Positions 16,810-23,760 of a DNA stretch of 30,822 bases are shown in pieces. Within the stretch, counting starts at the first letter, position 1. Every line of letters begins with the position of its first letter. The notes beneath the pieces are model-generated. The model was not told the DNA's origin, did not search any database, and saw only the letters and a program-made list of their open reading frames with translations. Source of the DNA: Veillonellaceae bacterium (GTDB lineage: Bacteria; Bacillota; Negativicutes; Veillonellales; Veillonellaceae). The DNA lies in assembly GCA_900765165.1 (NCBI GenBank), contig CAAFQR010000008.1, forward strand, positions 1-30,822. The letters run 5' to 3'. Both the position numbers and the translations under genes were made by a program.

Positions 16810-18363
16810 ATGATAAATACGGTTAAAAATATTCACGAAGTTGTGATTACAGGCAATGATTTGACCTTAGAACAGTTGGTAGCGGTAGCGCGCTATGACG
16901 CTAAGATTACGATTGACGCTGATGCGGCTGAACGCATTAAAGCATCTCGTGCGATTGTAGATAAAATCGTTAACAGCGGTGCCGTTGTATACGGTATCAC
17001 TACCGGCTTTGGTTCCTTGTGCCGTGTGCATATTTCCAAGGAAGATTGCTCGCAGCTTCAGGAAAATCTAATTCGTACTCATTCGTGCGGCTTCGGTAAA
17101 CCGTTTACCCGCGAATTAACCCGCGCTATGATGCTTATCCGCATTAACGCTCTCGTAAAAGGGTACTCCGGTATTCGCCCGGAAACGTTGGATACCTTGA
17201 TTGCAATGCTTAACAAAGGCGTGCATCCGTACATTCCGGAAAAAGGTTCCTTAGGCGCGTCCGGTGACTTGGCACCGTTGTCTCACATGGTATTGCCCAT
17301 GCTCGGCCTCGGTGATGCCGAATACCAGGGCCAGCTCTTACCGGGCCGTGAAGCCATGGAAAAAGCCGGTATTCCGGTTATCGCCTTGCAGGCAAAAGAA
17401 GGCTTGGCACTTATCAACGGTACACCGGTTTTGACCGCCGTTGGTGCTATGGCGTTATGGGATGGTATTTGCCTCCTGAAATTAAGTGACGTAGCAGCAG
17501 CGCTTTCCGCTGAAGCTATGCGCGGCATTATCGATGCGTACGACGAACGTATTCACGTTATCCGCCCGCACAAAGGTCAGCTCGACACGGCACGCAATAT
17601 GCGCGAATTGTTGAAAAACAGTACGCTCATCACGCGCCAAGGCGAATTGCGCGTTCAGGATCCGTACTCCATCCGCTGCGTACCGCAGGTTCACGGCGCT
17701 TCTAAAGATAGCTTAGCCTTTGTCAAAGAAAAGGTTGAAATTGAAATTAACTCCGTTACGGATAACCCGATTATCTTGCCGGACGGCGATGTAATCTCCG
17801 GCGGTAACTTCCACGGCGAACCGATGGCCTTGCCGTTTGACTTCCTCGGTATTGGCTTAGCAGAAATCGCTAACATCTCCGAACGTCGTTTGGAACGCTT
17901 GCTCAATAACTCCTTGAGCGGTTTCCCGTCCTTCCTCGTTAAGCACTCCGGCTTGAACTCCGGTTTCATGATCACCCAGTACGCTGCGGCTGCTTTGGTA
18001 AGTGAAAATAAAGTGCTTGCGCATCCGGCATCGGTTGACTCCATCCCGTCCTGCGAAAACCAGGAAGATTTGGTAAGTATGGGTACCCATGCAGGTCGTA
18101 AGGCCGGCGAAATTGCGGACAACGTAAGCCGTGTCATCGCTACGGAAATCTTGGCTGCTTGCCAGGCATTAGACCTTCGTACCGAAGGCCTGCAGCTTGG
18201 TGTAGGCACCAAAGCTGCCTATGATGCGGTACGTAAGAGCAACCAGTTTATTGACTATGATAAAGATATTGAGATGTACAAAGAGCTCGAAAAGATTACG
18301 GCTATCGTAAAAGACGGCACGTTGTTAGCTGCTGTTGAAGCCGCTGTCAACTTGGAGGTCTGA
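16810..18363 (+). CDS. hutH: Histidine ammonia-lyase
   Basis: This enzyme removes ammonia from histidine to give urocanate, the first step of the pathway. The 517-residue protein has the Ala-Ser-Gly triad that cyclises to the MIO cofactor at residues 150-152 within GSLGASGDLAPLSHM. It also has YGITTGFGSL near residue 61, QDPYSIRCVPQVHGA, and the tetramer-core segments DNPIILPDG and GNFHGEP. AGGAG lies about 9 bases before the ATG. The 114-bp gap from the permease has no clear terminator, so the two may be co-transcribed. The palindrome array begins six bases after its stop codon, and the T-rich base of unit 1 may serve as its terminator. Confidence 0.97.
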   Translation: MINTVKNIHEVVITGNDLTLEQLVAVARYDAKITIDADAAERIKASRAIVDKIVNSGAVVYGITTGFGSLCRVHISKEDCSQLQENLIRTHSCGFGKPFTRELTRAMMLIRINALVKGYSGIRPETLDTLIAMLNKGVHPYIPEKGSLGASGDLAPLSHMVLPMLGLGDAEYQGQLLPGREAMEKAGIPVIALQAKEGLALINGTPVLTAVGAMALWDGICLLKLSDVAAALSAEAMRGIIDAYDERIHVIRPHKGQLDTARNMRELLKNSTLITRQGELRVQDPYSIRCVPQVHGASKDSLAFVKEKVEIEINSVTDNPIILPDGDVISGGNFHGEPMALPFDFLGIGLAEIANISERRLERLLNNSLSGFPSFLVKHSGLNSGFMITQYAAAALVSENKVLAHPASVDSIPSCENQEDLVSMGTHAGRKAGEIADNVSRVIATEILAACQALDLRTEGLQLGVGTKAAYDAVRKSNQFIDYDKDIEMYKELEKITAIVKDGTLLAAVEAAVNLEV

Positions 18364-18368
18364 GTATC

Positions 18369-18668
18369 TTAGCCCGTGCGGATTTAGTGCAATAAGCTGT
18401 GGCCCGCTCCGGTCGTCACGCAGATAACGTTCTAGGCTAAAATGTTGAAATTTTCAGATTGCTATTAATAACGTCATAGGGACCGCCTCGTAGATTCTCG
18501 ACTGTCGCTAACGCAAGGTCTTCGAATTCTACGAGGTCGGTCCCTATTTGGCGTTAGGCTGAATTTAGCGCATCCGAAAATTTCAACATTTTTTTGTCCC
18601 TCTAACGTTGTATCTGCGGGCGCCGACCGTTTCGGTACACTTGTTGCACTGTGTACCGCGCAGGCTAA
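18369..18668 (+). repeat. Palindromic unit 1
   Basis: Nested stems: an outer one AATGTTGAAATTTTC (18441-18455 with 18576-18590), and an inner ATAGGGACCGCCTCGTAGA (18476-18494) with its partner at 18528-18547, one base bulged. The shared 39-nt apex is at 18492-18530. The pairing continues outwards to the TTAGCC/GGCTAA ends with lower match. Seven T at 18589-18595 directly at the outer stem base could terminate hutH transcription. Confidence 0.85.
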
Positions 18669-18739
18669 TCTTCCCTAGACCGCGGCTCAAGTTGACATGT
18701 GGCGTTCAATGCGCATCTAACTGCCGAGCCGTATTTTAC

Positions 18740-18787
18740 GCTTAGCCGTATCGGAGGGGGGAAGAAGCGGAATTTACGGCTTGGTAC
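18740..18787 (+). repeat. Purine-rich clamp linker 1 (degenerate)
   Basis: Clamp TAGCCGT...ACGGCTTG around GGAGGGGGGAAGAAG; the same GGAATTTACGGCTT tail recurs in linkers 2 and 3. Confidence 0.6.
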
Positions 18788-18868
18788 GGATTGTGTTGGC
18801 GGATTTAGTGCCTTGGACGGTGGTCCGAACTAGTCGGCCGATGGCCTCCGCGTTCGGAAGATTTTTGT

Positions 18869-19173
18869 ATGCTTGCCCGTACGGACATAGAGCCATAATC
18901 GGTAGCCCGAGTTAGGAGGCACGCAGGTACATTTTAATCCTTGAAGTATTTGAATTTTAGTTTCTTGTGAGAACTCAAGAGGAGTTACCTCGCAGATTCT
19001 CGACTGTCGCTAACGCAAGGTCTTCGAATTCTGCGAGGTAACTCCTCTTTGACGTCATGCACAATTTAGCGAATCTAAAATTCAAATACTTCTTATCGGC
19101 TCAAACGTGATACTTGCGAACGCCTCCGCACTCGGTACACCTCTTGGCACTATGTACCGCGCGGGCTAAGCAT
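18869..19173 (+). repeat. Palindromic unit 2
   Basis: The best-paired unit. The outer stem AAGTATTTGAATTTTAG (18944-18960 with 19075-19091) is a perfect 17 bp, and the inner AAGAGGAGTTACCTCGCAGA (18977-18996 with 19030-19049) a perfect 20 bp. The apex at 18994-19032 is identical to that of unit 1, while the arms differ. Ends ATGCTTGCCCG and CGGGCTAAGCAT also pair. Confidence 0.88.
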
Positions 19174-19216
19174 CCTAAAGCCGTTTGGGGAAGGAGAGGG
19201 GAATTTACGGCTTGAT
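19174..19216 (+). repeat. Purine-rich clamp linker 2
   Basis: Stem AAGCCGT/ACGGCTT closes a loop rich in G and A (GGGGAAGGAGAGGGG). It joins units 2 and 3 without extra bases. Confidence 0.65.
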
Positions 19217-19524
19217 ATGTTAGCCCATACGGATTTAGTGCCATATCTTGTGCTTCGAATCGCTCGTCACATATAAAGGGGGGCGCTGAAGCTTTTGAAT
19301 TTTATATTCGTGTAAGGCAAGTAAGCGGATTTGCCTCGTAGATTCTCGACTGTCGCTAACGCAAGGTCTTCGAATTCTACGAGGTCGGTCCCTATTGGGC
19401 GTTAGGCAAAATTTAGCGCATCCGAAGATTTCAACATTTTTTGTACCTTTAACGTTGTATCTGCGGGCGTCGACCGTTTCGGTACACTTGTGCTAAGTCG
19501 CTGAATGCCGCATGGGCTAAGCAT
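19217..19524 (+). repeat. Palindromic unit 3 (chimera)
   Basis: The apex (19340-19378) is identical to units 1 and 2. The right half, from the apex to about 19492, is close to the right half of unit 1 (about nine in ten bases alike by eye over ~120). The left half is different (TTTTGAATTTTA outer stem like units 2 and 4; CAAGTAAGCGGATTTGCC inner arm), so the two arms no longer pair beyond CCTCGTAGA. The left arm instead folds on itself (AGGCAA/TTGCCT). Confidence 0.8.
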
Positions 19525-19570
19525 ACCAAAGCCTCTTGGGGAAGAAAATGAGGAATTTACGGCTTAGTAT
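19521..19570 (+). repeat. Purine-rich clamp linker 3
   Basis: Clamp CATACCAAAGCC...GGCTTAGTATG around TTGGGGAAGAAAATGAGG, same plan as linker 2. Confidence 0.6.
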
Positions 19571-19659
19571 GATAGTGCTGGCGGACATAGAGCCTTAGCA
19601 TTGTTAGCATGTACGGATTTATTGGCTAGCCGTTGGGTGGTTACAAAAAGGTTCGTATT

Positions 19660-19703
19660 TACAATATAGATATATTGTAGTAACATGGTGAAAACTTTAA
19701 ATT
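19660..19703 (+). promoter_or_regulatory. Dyad and promoter-like site inside the array
   Basis: A perfect inverted repeat TACAATATA-GA-TATATTGTA (19660-19679) overlaps TTGTAG, followed after 17 bases by TAAATT (19698-19703). It would drive transcription towards the three-way junction below. Confidence 0.4.
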
Positions 19704-19752
19704 CTACAGTTCAACTATAGTTTAAGCACTATGTTGGGGCTTTTGGCCCTAA

Positions 19753-19834
19753 AAGGCGGCCAGGTGGTCATGATGTAGCAATATTTGCTGGCTCGGGGGA
19801 GCCGGTGTCATCATCATCTCCTCCTGGTCGCTTT
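19753..19834 (+). ncRNA. Candidate structured RNA with three-way junction
   Basis: A 12-bp closing stem AAGGCGGCCAGG (19753-19764) pairs with CCTGGTCGCTTT (19823-19834) using two G-U pairs, continued by ATGATG/CATCAT. Inside lie two side hairpins, AGCAA-TAT-TTGCT (19777-19789) and GGCTC-GGGG-GAGCC (19790-19803). G-U pairs suggest function as RNA. It is not related by sequence to the palindromic units. No known RNA family is recognised; transcription is unproven. Confidence 0.4.
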
Positions 19835-19872
19835 GGTGGTTAGCCCGTGCAGCGCTGGGGGCGTTGGAATTT

Positions 19873-20169
19873 ATAGCCTATACGGTCAAAGCGCCATTGT
19901 AGAAGTTTACCAGACCTGTTGGCGAACGCAATGTAACGTTTGTGTCGGGATGATGTGTTTGAATTTTAGCTTCTGATGAGTTAGATGAGTGTGTAAGAGG
20001 GCTTGCTTCCCAGAATTCGATGGCCTTGCGGAGCGACAGCCGAGAATCTGGGAAGCAAGTCCTCTGGACTCATAATCGAAGATTAAAATTCAAACACATC
20101 GACAGAGAAGTGACATGCGTGCCAACAGGTATGGAGGACAAGATATGGCACTATGACCGTACAGGCTAA
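19873..20169 (-). repeat. Palindromic unit 4 (inverted)
   Basis: The apex at 20012-20049 is the reverse complement of the shared apex with a few changes and one base less. The arms are new: outer GATGTGTTTGAATTTTA (19952-19968 with 20084-20100, perfect 17 bp) and inner GAGGGCTTGCTTCCCAGA (19997-20014 with 20047-20064, one G-T). Further out CCTGTTGGC and TAGCCTATACGGTCA pair with the opposite end. Confidence 0.85.
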
Positions 20170-20224
20170 GATACCAAGCCGAACAGCCCGCACGGGCTAA
20201 CATACAAAGAGAAGGAGAGATGAG

Positions 20225-21529
20225 ATGACACAATACACCAACAAGCAAATATGGTACATCATGGCAGCTGCCGCCGCCATTTTATTGATTACTATGGGCG
20301 CCCGCCAATCGGTGGGACTTTTTGTCCATCCATTGCATATGTCGTCGGGCATGAGTATAGCGGATATTAGTTTGGCGTTGGCAATCGGACAGTTTGTCTG
20401 GGGCGCGGTGCAACCGTTTTATGGTGCTGCTGCTGATAAGTATGGTTCTCGCGCTGTTTTATATGTGGGCACGGCTTTATTATTTATTGGTTCTGTATGG
20501 GCCCCGTATTGGCAGACGACGTTTGGCGTTACGGTAACGCTGGGTTTACTTAGTACGATTGGTGCCGGTGCCGGGAGTTTTTCGGTGTTGATTGGTGCCG
20601 TCAGTGCACAGTTGCCGCCGGAGAAACGGTCATTTGCGGGTGGTTTTATTAATGCCGGCGGCTCAATGGGCCAGTTCGTATACGCACCAATTTTGCAGGT
20701 GCTTATTTCAGCATTCGGATGGGTCTTCGCCATGGTGGCCATGGGCTTTTCCACGTTGTTGTCCATCCCGTTAATCGAGGTTTTATGCGGCCAACGGAAA
20801 AAGAAGGTTGTGGCGGCAACGGCGGGGGCCGTGACTGGTACGGCGGCGGAAGGTGCTGTGGCAGCTGGTGAAGTAGCTGAAACAGCGAAGGCGAAGGCAC
20901 GGGCGCAGGTACAGCATCACGATAACACGTTGACCATTAAGGAACAGCTGAAACAGGCGCTGACGAATCGAAGCTTTATCTTTTTAAGTGCAGGGTTCTT
21001 TACGTGCGGTTTCCATGTAGCGTTTTTGGTAACGCATTTGCCGGGCGAAGTTGCGTTGTGCGGCTTGATGCCGCAAGTATCGGCGAATTCGCTGGCGTTT
21101 ATCGGGTTATTTAACATTGTAGGCAGTTTGCTTGCCGGGTGGGCCGGCAATCGGTACCGCATGAAGTACATTCTGGCGCTAGTGTATGGTTCTCGCGCTG
21201 TGATGATTGCGGCGTATTTGTTGGCGCCGAAGACAGAGCTGACATTCTACATTTTCTCCATGGCGCTGGGCATGACGTGGCTCGCAACGGTGCCGCCTAC
21301 GGCTGGTATTGTTGGTAAGTTATTCGGCACGCGCTATATGGCGATGCTGTTTGGCATTACGTTATTCTCTCATCAGATTGGCGGCTTCTTAGGCGCGTAT
21401 CTTGGCGGCTTGGCCGTAACATACTCCGGTAACTACGAATGGATGTGGTATGCGGATATGATTTTAGGGGCATTGGCGGCTGTGATTAATTTGCCGATTA
21501 AGGAAGATCCGGTGCCGAAGGAAATTTAG
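20225..21529 (+). CDS. MFS transporter, oxalate/formate-antiporter (OFA)-like
   Basis: The 434-residue protein has twelve predicted membrane helices. The loop 2-3 motif FYGAAADKYGSRAVL is a version of the MFS signature DRxGRR, and GAGAGSFSVLIGAVSAQLPPEKRSFAGGFINAGGSMGQ resembles the OFA/monocarboxylate group. Substrates are probably small carboxylates, by family only. The loop between helices 6 and 7 is odd: about 45 residues rich in Ala, Gly, Glu and Lys (AATAGAVTGTAAEGAVAAGE), low complexity. AAGGAG precedes the ATG by about 7 bases and lies just outside the palindrome array. No clear own promoter is seen, so transcription may start in the array. The last coding bases are duplicated downstream. 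Confidence 0.8.
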   Translation: MTQYTNKQIWYIMAAAAAILLITMGARQSVGLFVHPLHMSSGMSIADISLALAIGQFVWGAVQPFYGAAADKYGSRAVLYVGTALLFIGSVWAPYWQTTFGVTVTLGLLSTIGAGAGSFSVLIGAVSAQLPPEKRSFAGGFINAGGSMGQFVYAPILQVLISAFGWVFAMVAMGFSTLLSIPLIEVLCGQRKKKVVAATAGAVTGTAAEGAVAAGEVAETAKAKARAQVQHHDNTLTIKEQLKQALTNRSFIFLSAGFFTCGFHVAFLVTHLPGEVALCGLMPQVSANSLAFIGLFNIVGSLLAGWAGNRYRMKYILALVYGSRAVMIAAYLLAPKTELTFYIFSMALGMTWLATVPPTAGIVGKLFGTRYMAMLFGITLFSHQIGGFLGAYLGGLAVTYSGNYEWMWYADMILGALAAVINLPIKEDPVPKEI

Positions 21530-21576
21530 ACTAAGGCTGAAGGAAGTATAGATCCGGTGCTGAAGGGAATTTAATA
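21506..21576 (+). repeat. Tandem duplication of the MFS gene 3' end
   Basis: GATCCGGTGCCGAAGGAAAT at 21506-21525 is repeated with two changes at 21551-21570, both followed by TTA; the period is 45 bases. The second copy is behind the stop codon. Confidence 0.7.
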
Positions 21577-21614
21577 GAAAACCTCGATGATTGAGGAGTT
21601 TTAAAGCAGTCGTT

Positions 21615-21655
21615 ATAGCGGTAGCAATACAAAAGTGTTGTTACCGCTATTTTCT
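21615..21655 (+). terminator. Strong terminator after the MFS gene
   Basis: A 16-bp stem including two wobble pairs (outer arms ATAGCGGTAGCAA and TTGTTACCGCTAT) with an AAAA loop is followed by TTTCTTTTT. Confidence 0.88.
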
Positions 21656-21697
21656 TTTTAGCAGGGGATACGAGAGAAGATGGGGGAAATGAGGGCT

Positions 21698-21716
21698 GAG
21701 GCGGTTTATTTCAGAG
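21698..21716 (+). repeat. Copy of the dispersed GTTTATTTCA motif
   Basis: GAGGCGGTTTATTTCAGAG, about 50 bases upstream of the -10 of the next gene. Confidence 0.5.
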
Positions 21717-21761
21717 GGAAAAGTTATCATAAGAGTACCGCTATATTTATATCCATCGATA

Positions 21762-21770
21762 TGGTATAAT
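21762..21770 (+). promoter_or_regulatory. Extended -10 promoter of the flavoenzyme gene
   Basis: TGGTATAAT fits an extended -10; the -35 is poor. A ~160-base leader follows, with a small hairpin ACCGT/ACGGT (21890-21906) just before the ribosome binding site. Nothing else is recognised between 21656 and the gene. Confidence 0.55.
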
Positions 21771-21938
21771 AGCTATGCAAGAATCATTGAGATAAGTGTT
21801 CACGGCGTCTTCGGGTAGGTCATAGGGCTTGTTATAACGGCTTTAAGGGCTTGGGGGACGCGGCTCAATGTTACATAGAATTTTGTTATACCGTAACTGA
21901 AACGGTTGGAATCCGACATAGGAAAGGATGTAAAGCTG

Positions 21939-23456
21939 ATGAAGAATTACGATGTAATCGTTATTGGTACTGGTGGTGCGACGATTGTAGCTGACGCAGC
22001 GATTGCAACGGGCAAGAAGGTTGCGATTATTGAGAAGGGTAAGTTTGGCGGCACGTGCTTGACGCGCGGGTGCATTCCGACGAAGGTCATGGTAACGGTG
22101 GCCGATGCGGTTCGTGAAATCGAGGAGTTGCCGAAGATTGGCGTGAAGGTGCAGCCGGCGACGATCGATTGGGATTTGATGAGTAAGCGTGTATGGCATA
22201 AAATTGACGAAAGCAAAGGCGTGGAAGCGTATTACGACAAGTTTGATTCCGTCGATTTGTATCGCGGTGCAGCTACGTTCGTGCGCGACAAGGTGCTGAA
22301 GGTAACGTTGAAGGATGGCTCGGTTACTGATGAAATCACGGCGCCGATTATTGTGCTCGGCGTTGGCGGTCACACGAAGATTAACCCCATTAAGGGCCTC
22401 GAAGAAGCTGGTTACATGAGCAGCGAGTCCTTGTTCGGTGACAAGTATCCGAAGAAGCCGTTCAAGTCCTTGGTTGTTATGGGCGGTGGCCCGATTGGCA
22501 CGGAATTTGCTCACGTATTTGCCGCTGCAGGCACGAAGGTGACCTTGGTGCAGCACAACGTGCGTTTATTGCCGAAGGAAGACGAAGAAATCTCTGCGCA
22601 GATTTACAAAGACATTACGCGCCTTGGCATTGACGTTATTTTGAATCAGGAACCAGAAGAAGTTCGCGTGGAAAATGGCGAAAAAGTAGTGGTTATTCGC
22701 GACCGTGCTACCGGTGAAATAAAAGAAGTGCGCGGCGAAGAAATCTTGATGGCTTCGGGCATCAAACCGGCTACGGAAGAACTTCATTTGGAAAATACGA
22801 CGATTAAGACGAAACGCGGTGGTTGGATTATGACCAATGAATTCTTGGAAACCTCCGTTGACGGCGTGTATGCGTTGGGCGATATCAACGGGGAAGCACC
22901 GTTCCGTCATAAAGCCAACTATGAAGCTGATATCTTGGCACATAATTTGTTCTATGCTAAGAGCACTGATGATTTCAGATGGGCTCGCTATGACTTGGTG
23001 CCGGCTGTAACCTTTACGTATCCGCAGGTTGGTCACGTTGGTTTGACCGAAGCGGAAGCGAAAGCGAAGGGCTACGACGTAGGTACGGGCAAGAACTACT
23101 ACTCCGCATCGGCGAAGGGCTTTGCGATGGGCTTTGATCCGGGCGATGAAAACGACGGCTTTGTTAAGATTGTGGTGGACAAGAAGACCAACCACATCTT
23201 GGGCGTTCACGTCATTGGCCCACAGGCGTCCATTTTATTCCAGCCGTACGTTAACCTTTTGAACAGTGGTGACACGCCGTTGACGCCGGTAAACGAAGAA
23301 ATTGGCTCTGAATTGACGAAGAAACTTCGCCAGCAGGGCTTGGTACGCCATATGGATCCGCATTCTGTTATTACGGTCGGTGAAACCATGACACCGCACC
23401 CGACGTTATCGGAAGTTGTTATGTGGACCCAGGTTTACTACGAACACCGCTGGTAA
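21939..23456 (+). CDS. lpdA: Dihydrolipoamide-dehydrogenase-like flavoprotein disulfide reductase
   Basis: This 505-residue class-I pyridine-nucleotide disulfide oxidoreductase has an FAD Rossmann motif (VIVIGTGGATIVADAA) at the N-terminus and the redox disulfide GGTCLTRGCIPTK with Cys40 and Cys45. The NAD site is VVMGGGPIGTEFAHVFAAAG at about 182, the second FAD motif DGVYALGDINGEAP, and the dimer-domain catalytic pair is in PHPTLSEV. All catalytic parts are present. At 505 residues it is somewhat longer than usual Lpd (~470). No E1/E2 complex or glycine-cleavage genes are adjacent, so the partner is unknown; a stand-alone or mercuric-reductase-like role is possible. I chose ATG 21939 (AAAGGA upstream) over a TTG at 21906. 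Confidence 0.85.
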   Translation: MKNYDVIVIGTGGATIVADAAIATGKKVAIIEKGKFGGTCLTRGCIPTKVMVTVADAVREIEELPKIGVKVQPATIDWDLMSKRVWHKIDESKGVEAYYDKFDSVDLYRGAATFVRDKVLKVTLKDGSVTDEITAPIIVLGVGGHTKINPIKGLEEAGYMSSESLFGDKYPKKPFKSLVVMGGGPIGTEFAHVFAAAGTKVTLVQHNVRLLPKEDEEISAQIYKDITRLGIDVILNQEPEEVRVENGEKVVVIRDRATGEIKEVRGEEILMASGIKPATEELHLENTTIKTKRGGWIMTNEFLETSVDGVYALGDINGEAPFRHKANYEADILAHNLFYAKSTDDFRWARYDLVPAVTFTYPQVGHVGLTEAEAKAKGYDVGTGKNYYSASAKGFAMGFDPGDENDGFVKIVVDKKTNHILGVHVIGPQASILFQPYVNLLNSGDTPLTPVNEEIGSELTKKLRQQGLVRHMDPHSVITVGETMTPHPTLSEVVMWTQVYYEHRW

Positions 23457-23480
23457 GATAATTTCACAGCAAATAGTAAT

Positions 23481-23518
23481 ATAACTCGGTATAGCCTAGC
23501 TATATCGAGTTATGTTTA
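23481..23518 (+). terminator. Terminator after the flavoenzyme gene
   Basis: 15-bp stem ATAACTCGGTATAGC/GCTATATCGAGTTAT (one G-U) with a CTA loop and a short T-rich tail. Confidence 0.75.
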
Positions 23519-23599
23519 TGTGGGGGAAAGATAGAAAGTTGGCCTTTCCAGTACATAAAAACTTACTATTGTTGGTTGTAAATTTTTGTAAATAATATA

Positions 23600-23628
23600 T
23601 TGATAAACACTGAGAAAAGGTGTAGAAT
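23600..23628 (+). promoter_or_regulatory. Promoter of the CDF gene, with leader
   Basis: TTGATA, 17 bases, TAGAAT. Just downstream GATAATTAATTGAGAAT (23646-23662) looks a little like a Fur-family box, weakly. The leader then has small hairpins (ATAGC/GCTAT; GCTCA/TGAGC) but no riboswitch I recognise. Confidence 0.65.
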
Positions 23629-23760
23629 AATACCTACAAACGAATGATAATTAATTGAGAATGAAGCGCAAGTTACGAATAGCTAGCGGCTATAGATGGC
23701 TAACGAGGCGCAAATTTTTAAGAGTAAGCTCAGTTTGAGCACGTTATAAAGGGAGGTATT

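Larger units (their letters stand above)
18369..20200. repeat. Array of four ~300-bp palindromic units with terminal inverted repeats
   Basis: A 1.83-kb stretch without a credible ORF fills the space between hutH and the MFS gene. It is built of four imperfect palindromes, each opening with a TTAGCC-like word and closing with GGCTAA. The outer ends form a perfect 13-bp inverted repeat TTAGCCCGTGCGG (18369-18381; complement at 20188-20200). Partial unit starts (GGCGGATTTAGTGCC near 18796, GGCGGACATAGAGCC near 19579, TTAGCATGTACGG near 19604) mark remnants. CpG-rich arms set it apart from flanking intergenic DNA. It could be a nest of fold-back (MITE-like) elements, a set of structured RNAs, or a recombination array; the sequence alone does not decide. 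Confidence 0.85.

Noticed and set aside
19174..19216. Linker resembling group II intron domain V (AGCCGT...ACGGCT)
   Set aside because: The interior is a G/A-only loop that cannot form the second helix and tetraloop, and no reverse transcriptase ORF or other intron domains are present.
18553..19407. GTTAGGC words in units 1 and 3, like integron attC core sites
   Set aside because: No paired R-type core on the other arm, no gene cassettes and no integrase; units are also much longer than attC sites.
19785..19976. 63-codon reading frame inside the array
   Set aside because: No ribosome binding site, overlaps the RNA fold and unit 4, and composition is not protein-like.
18369..20200. CRISPR array
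   Set aside because: Only four repeats, long palindromic arms that differ between copies, mixed orientation and no cas genes.
23646..23662. Fur-type box upstream of the CDF gene
   Set aside because: Match to the GATAAT repeats is too poor to call a site; mentioned only in the promoter entry.
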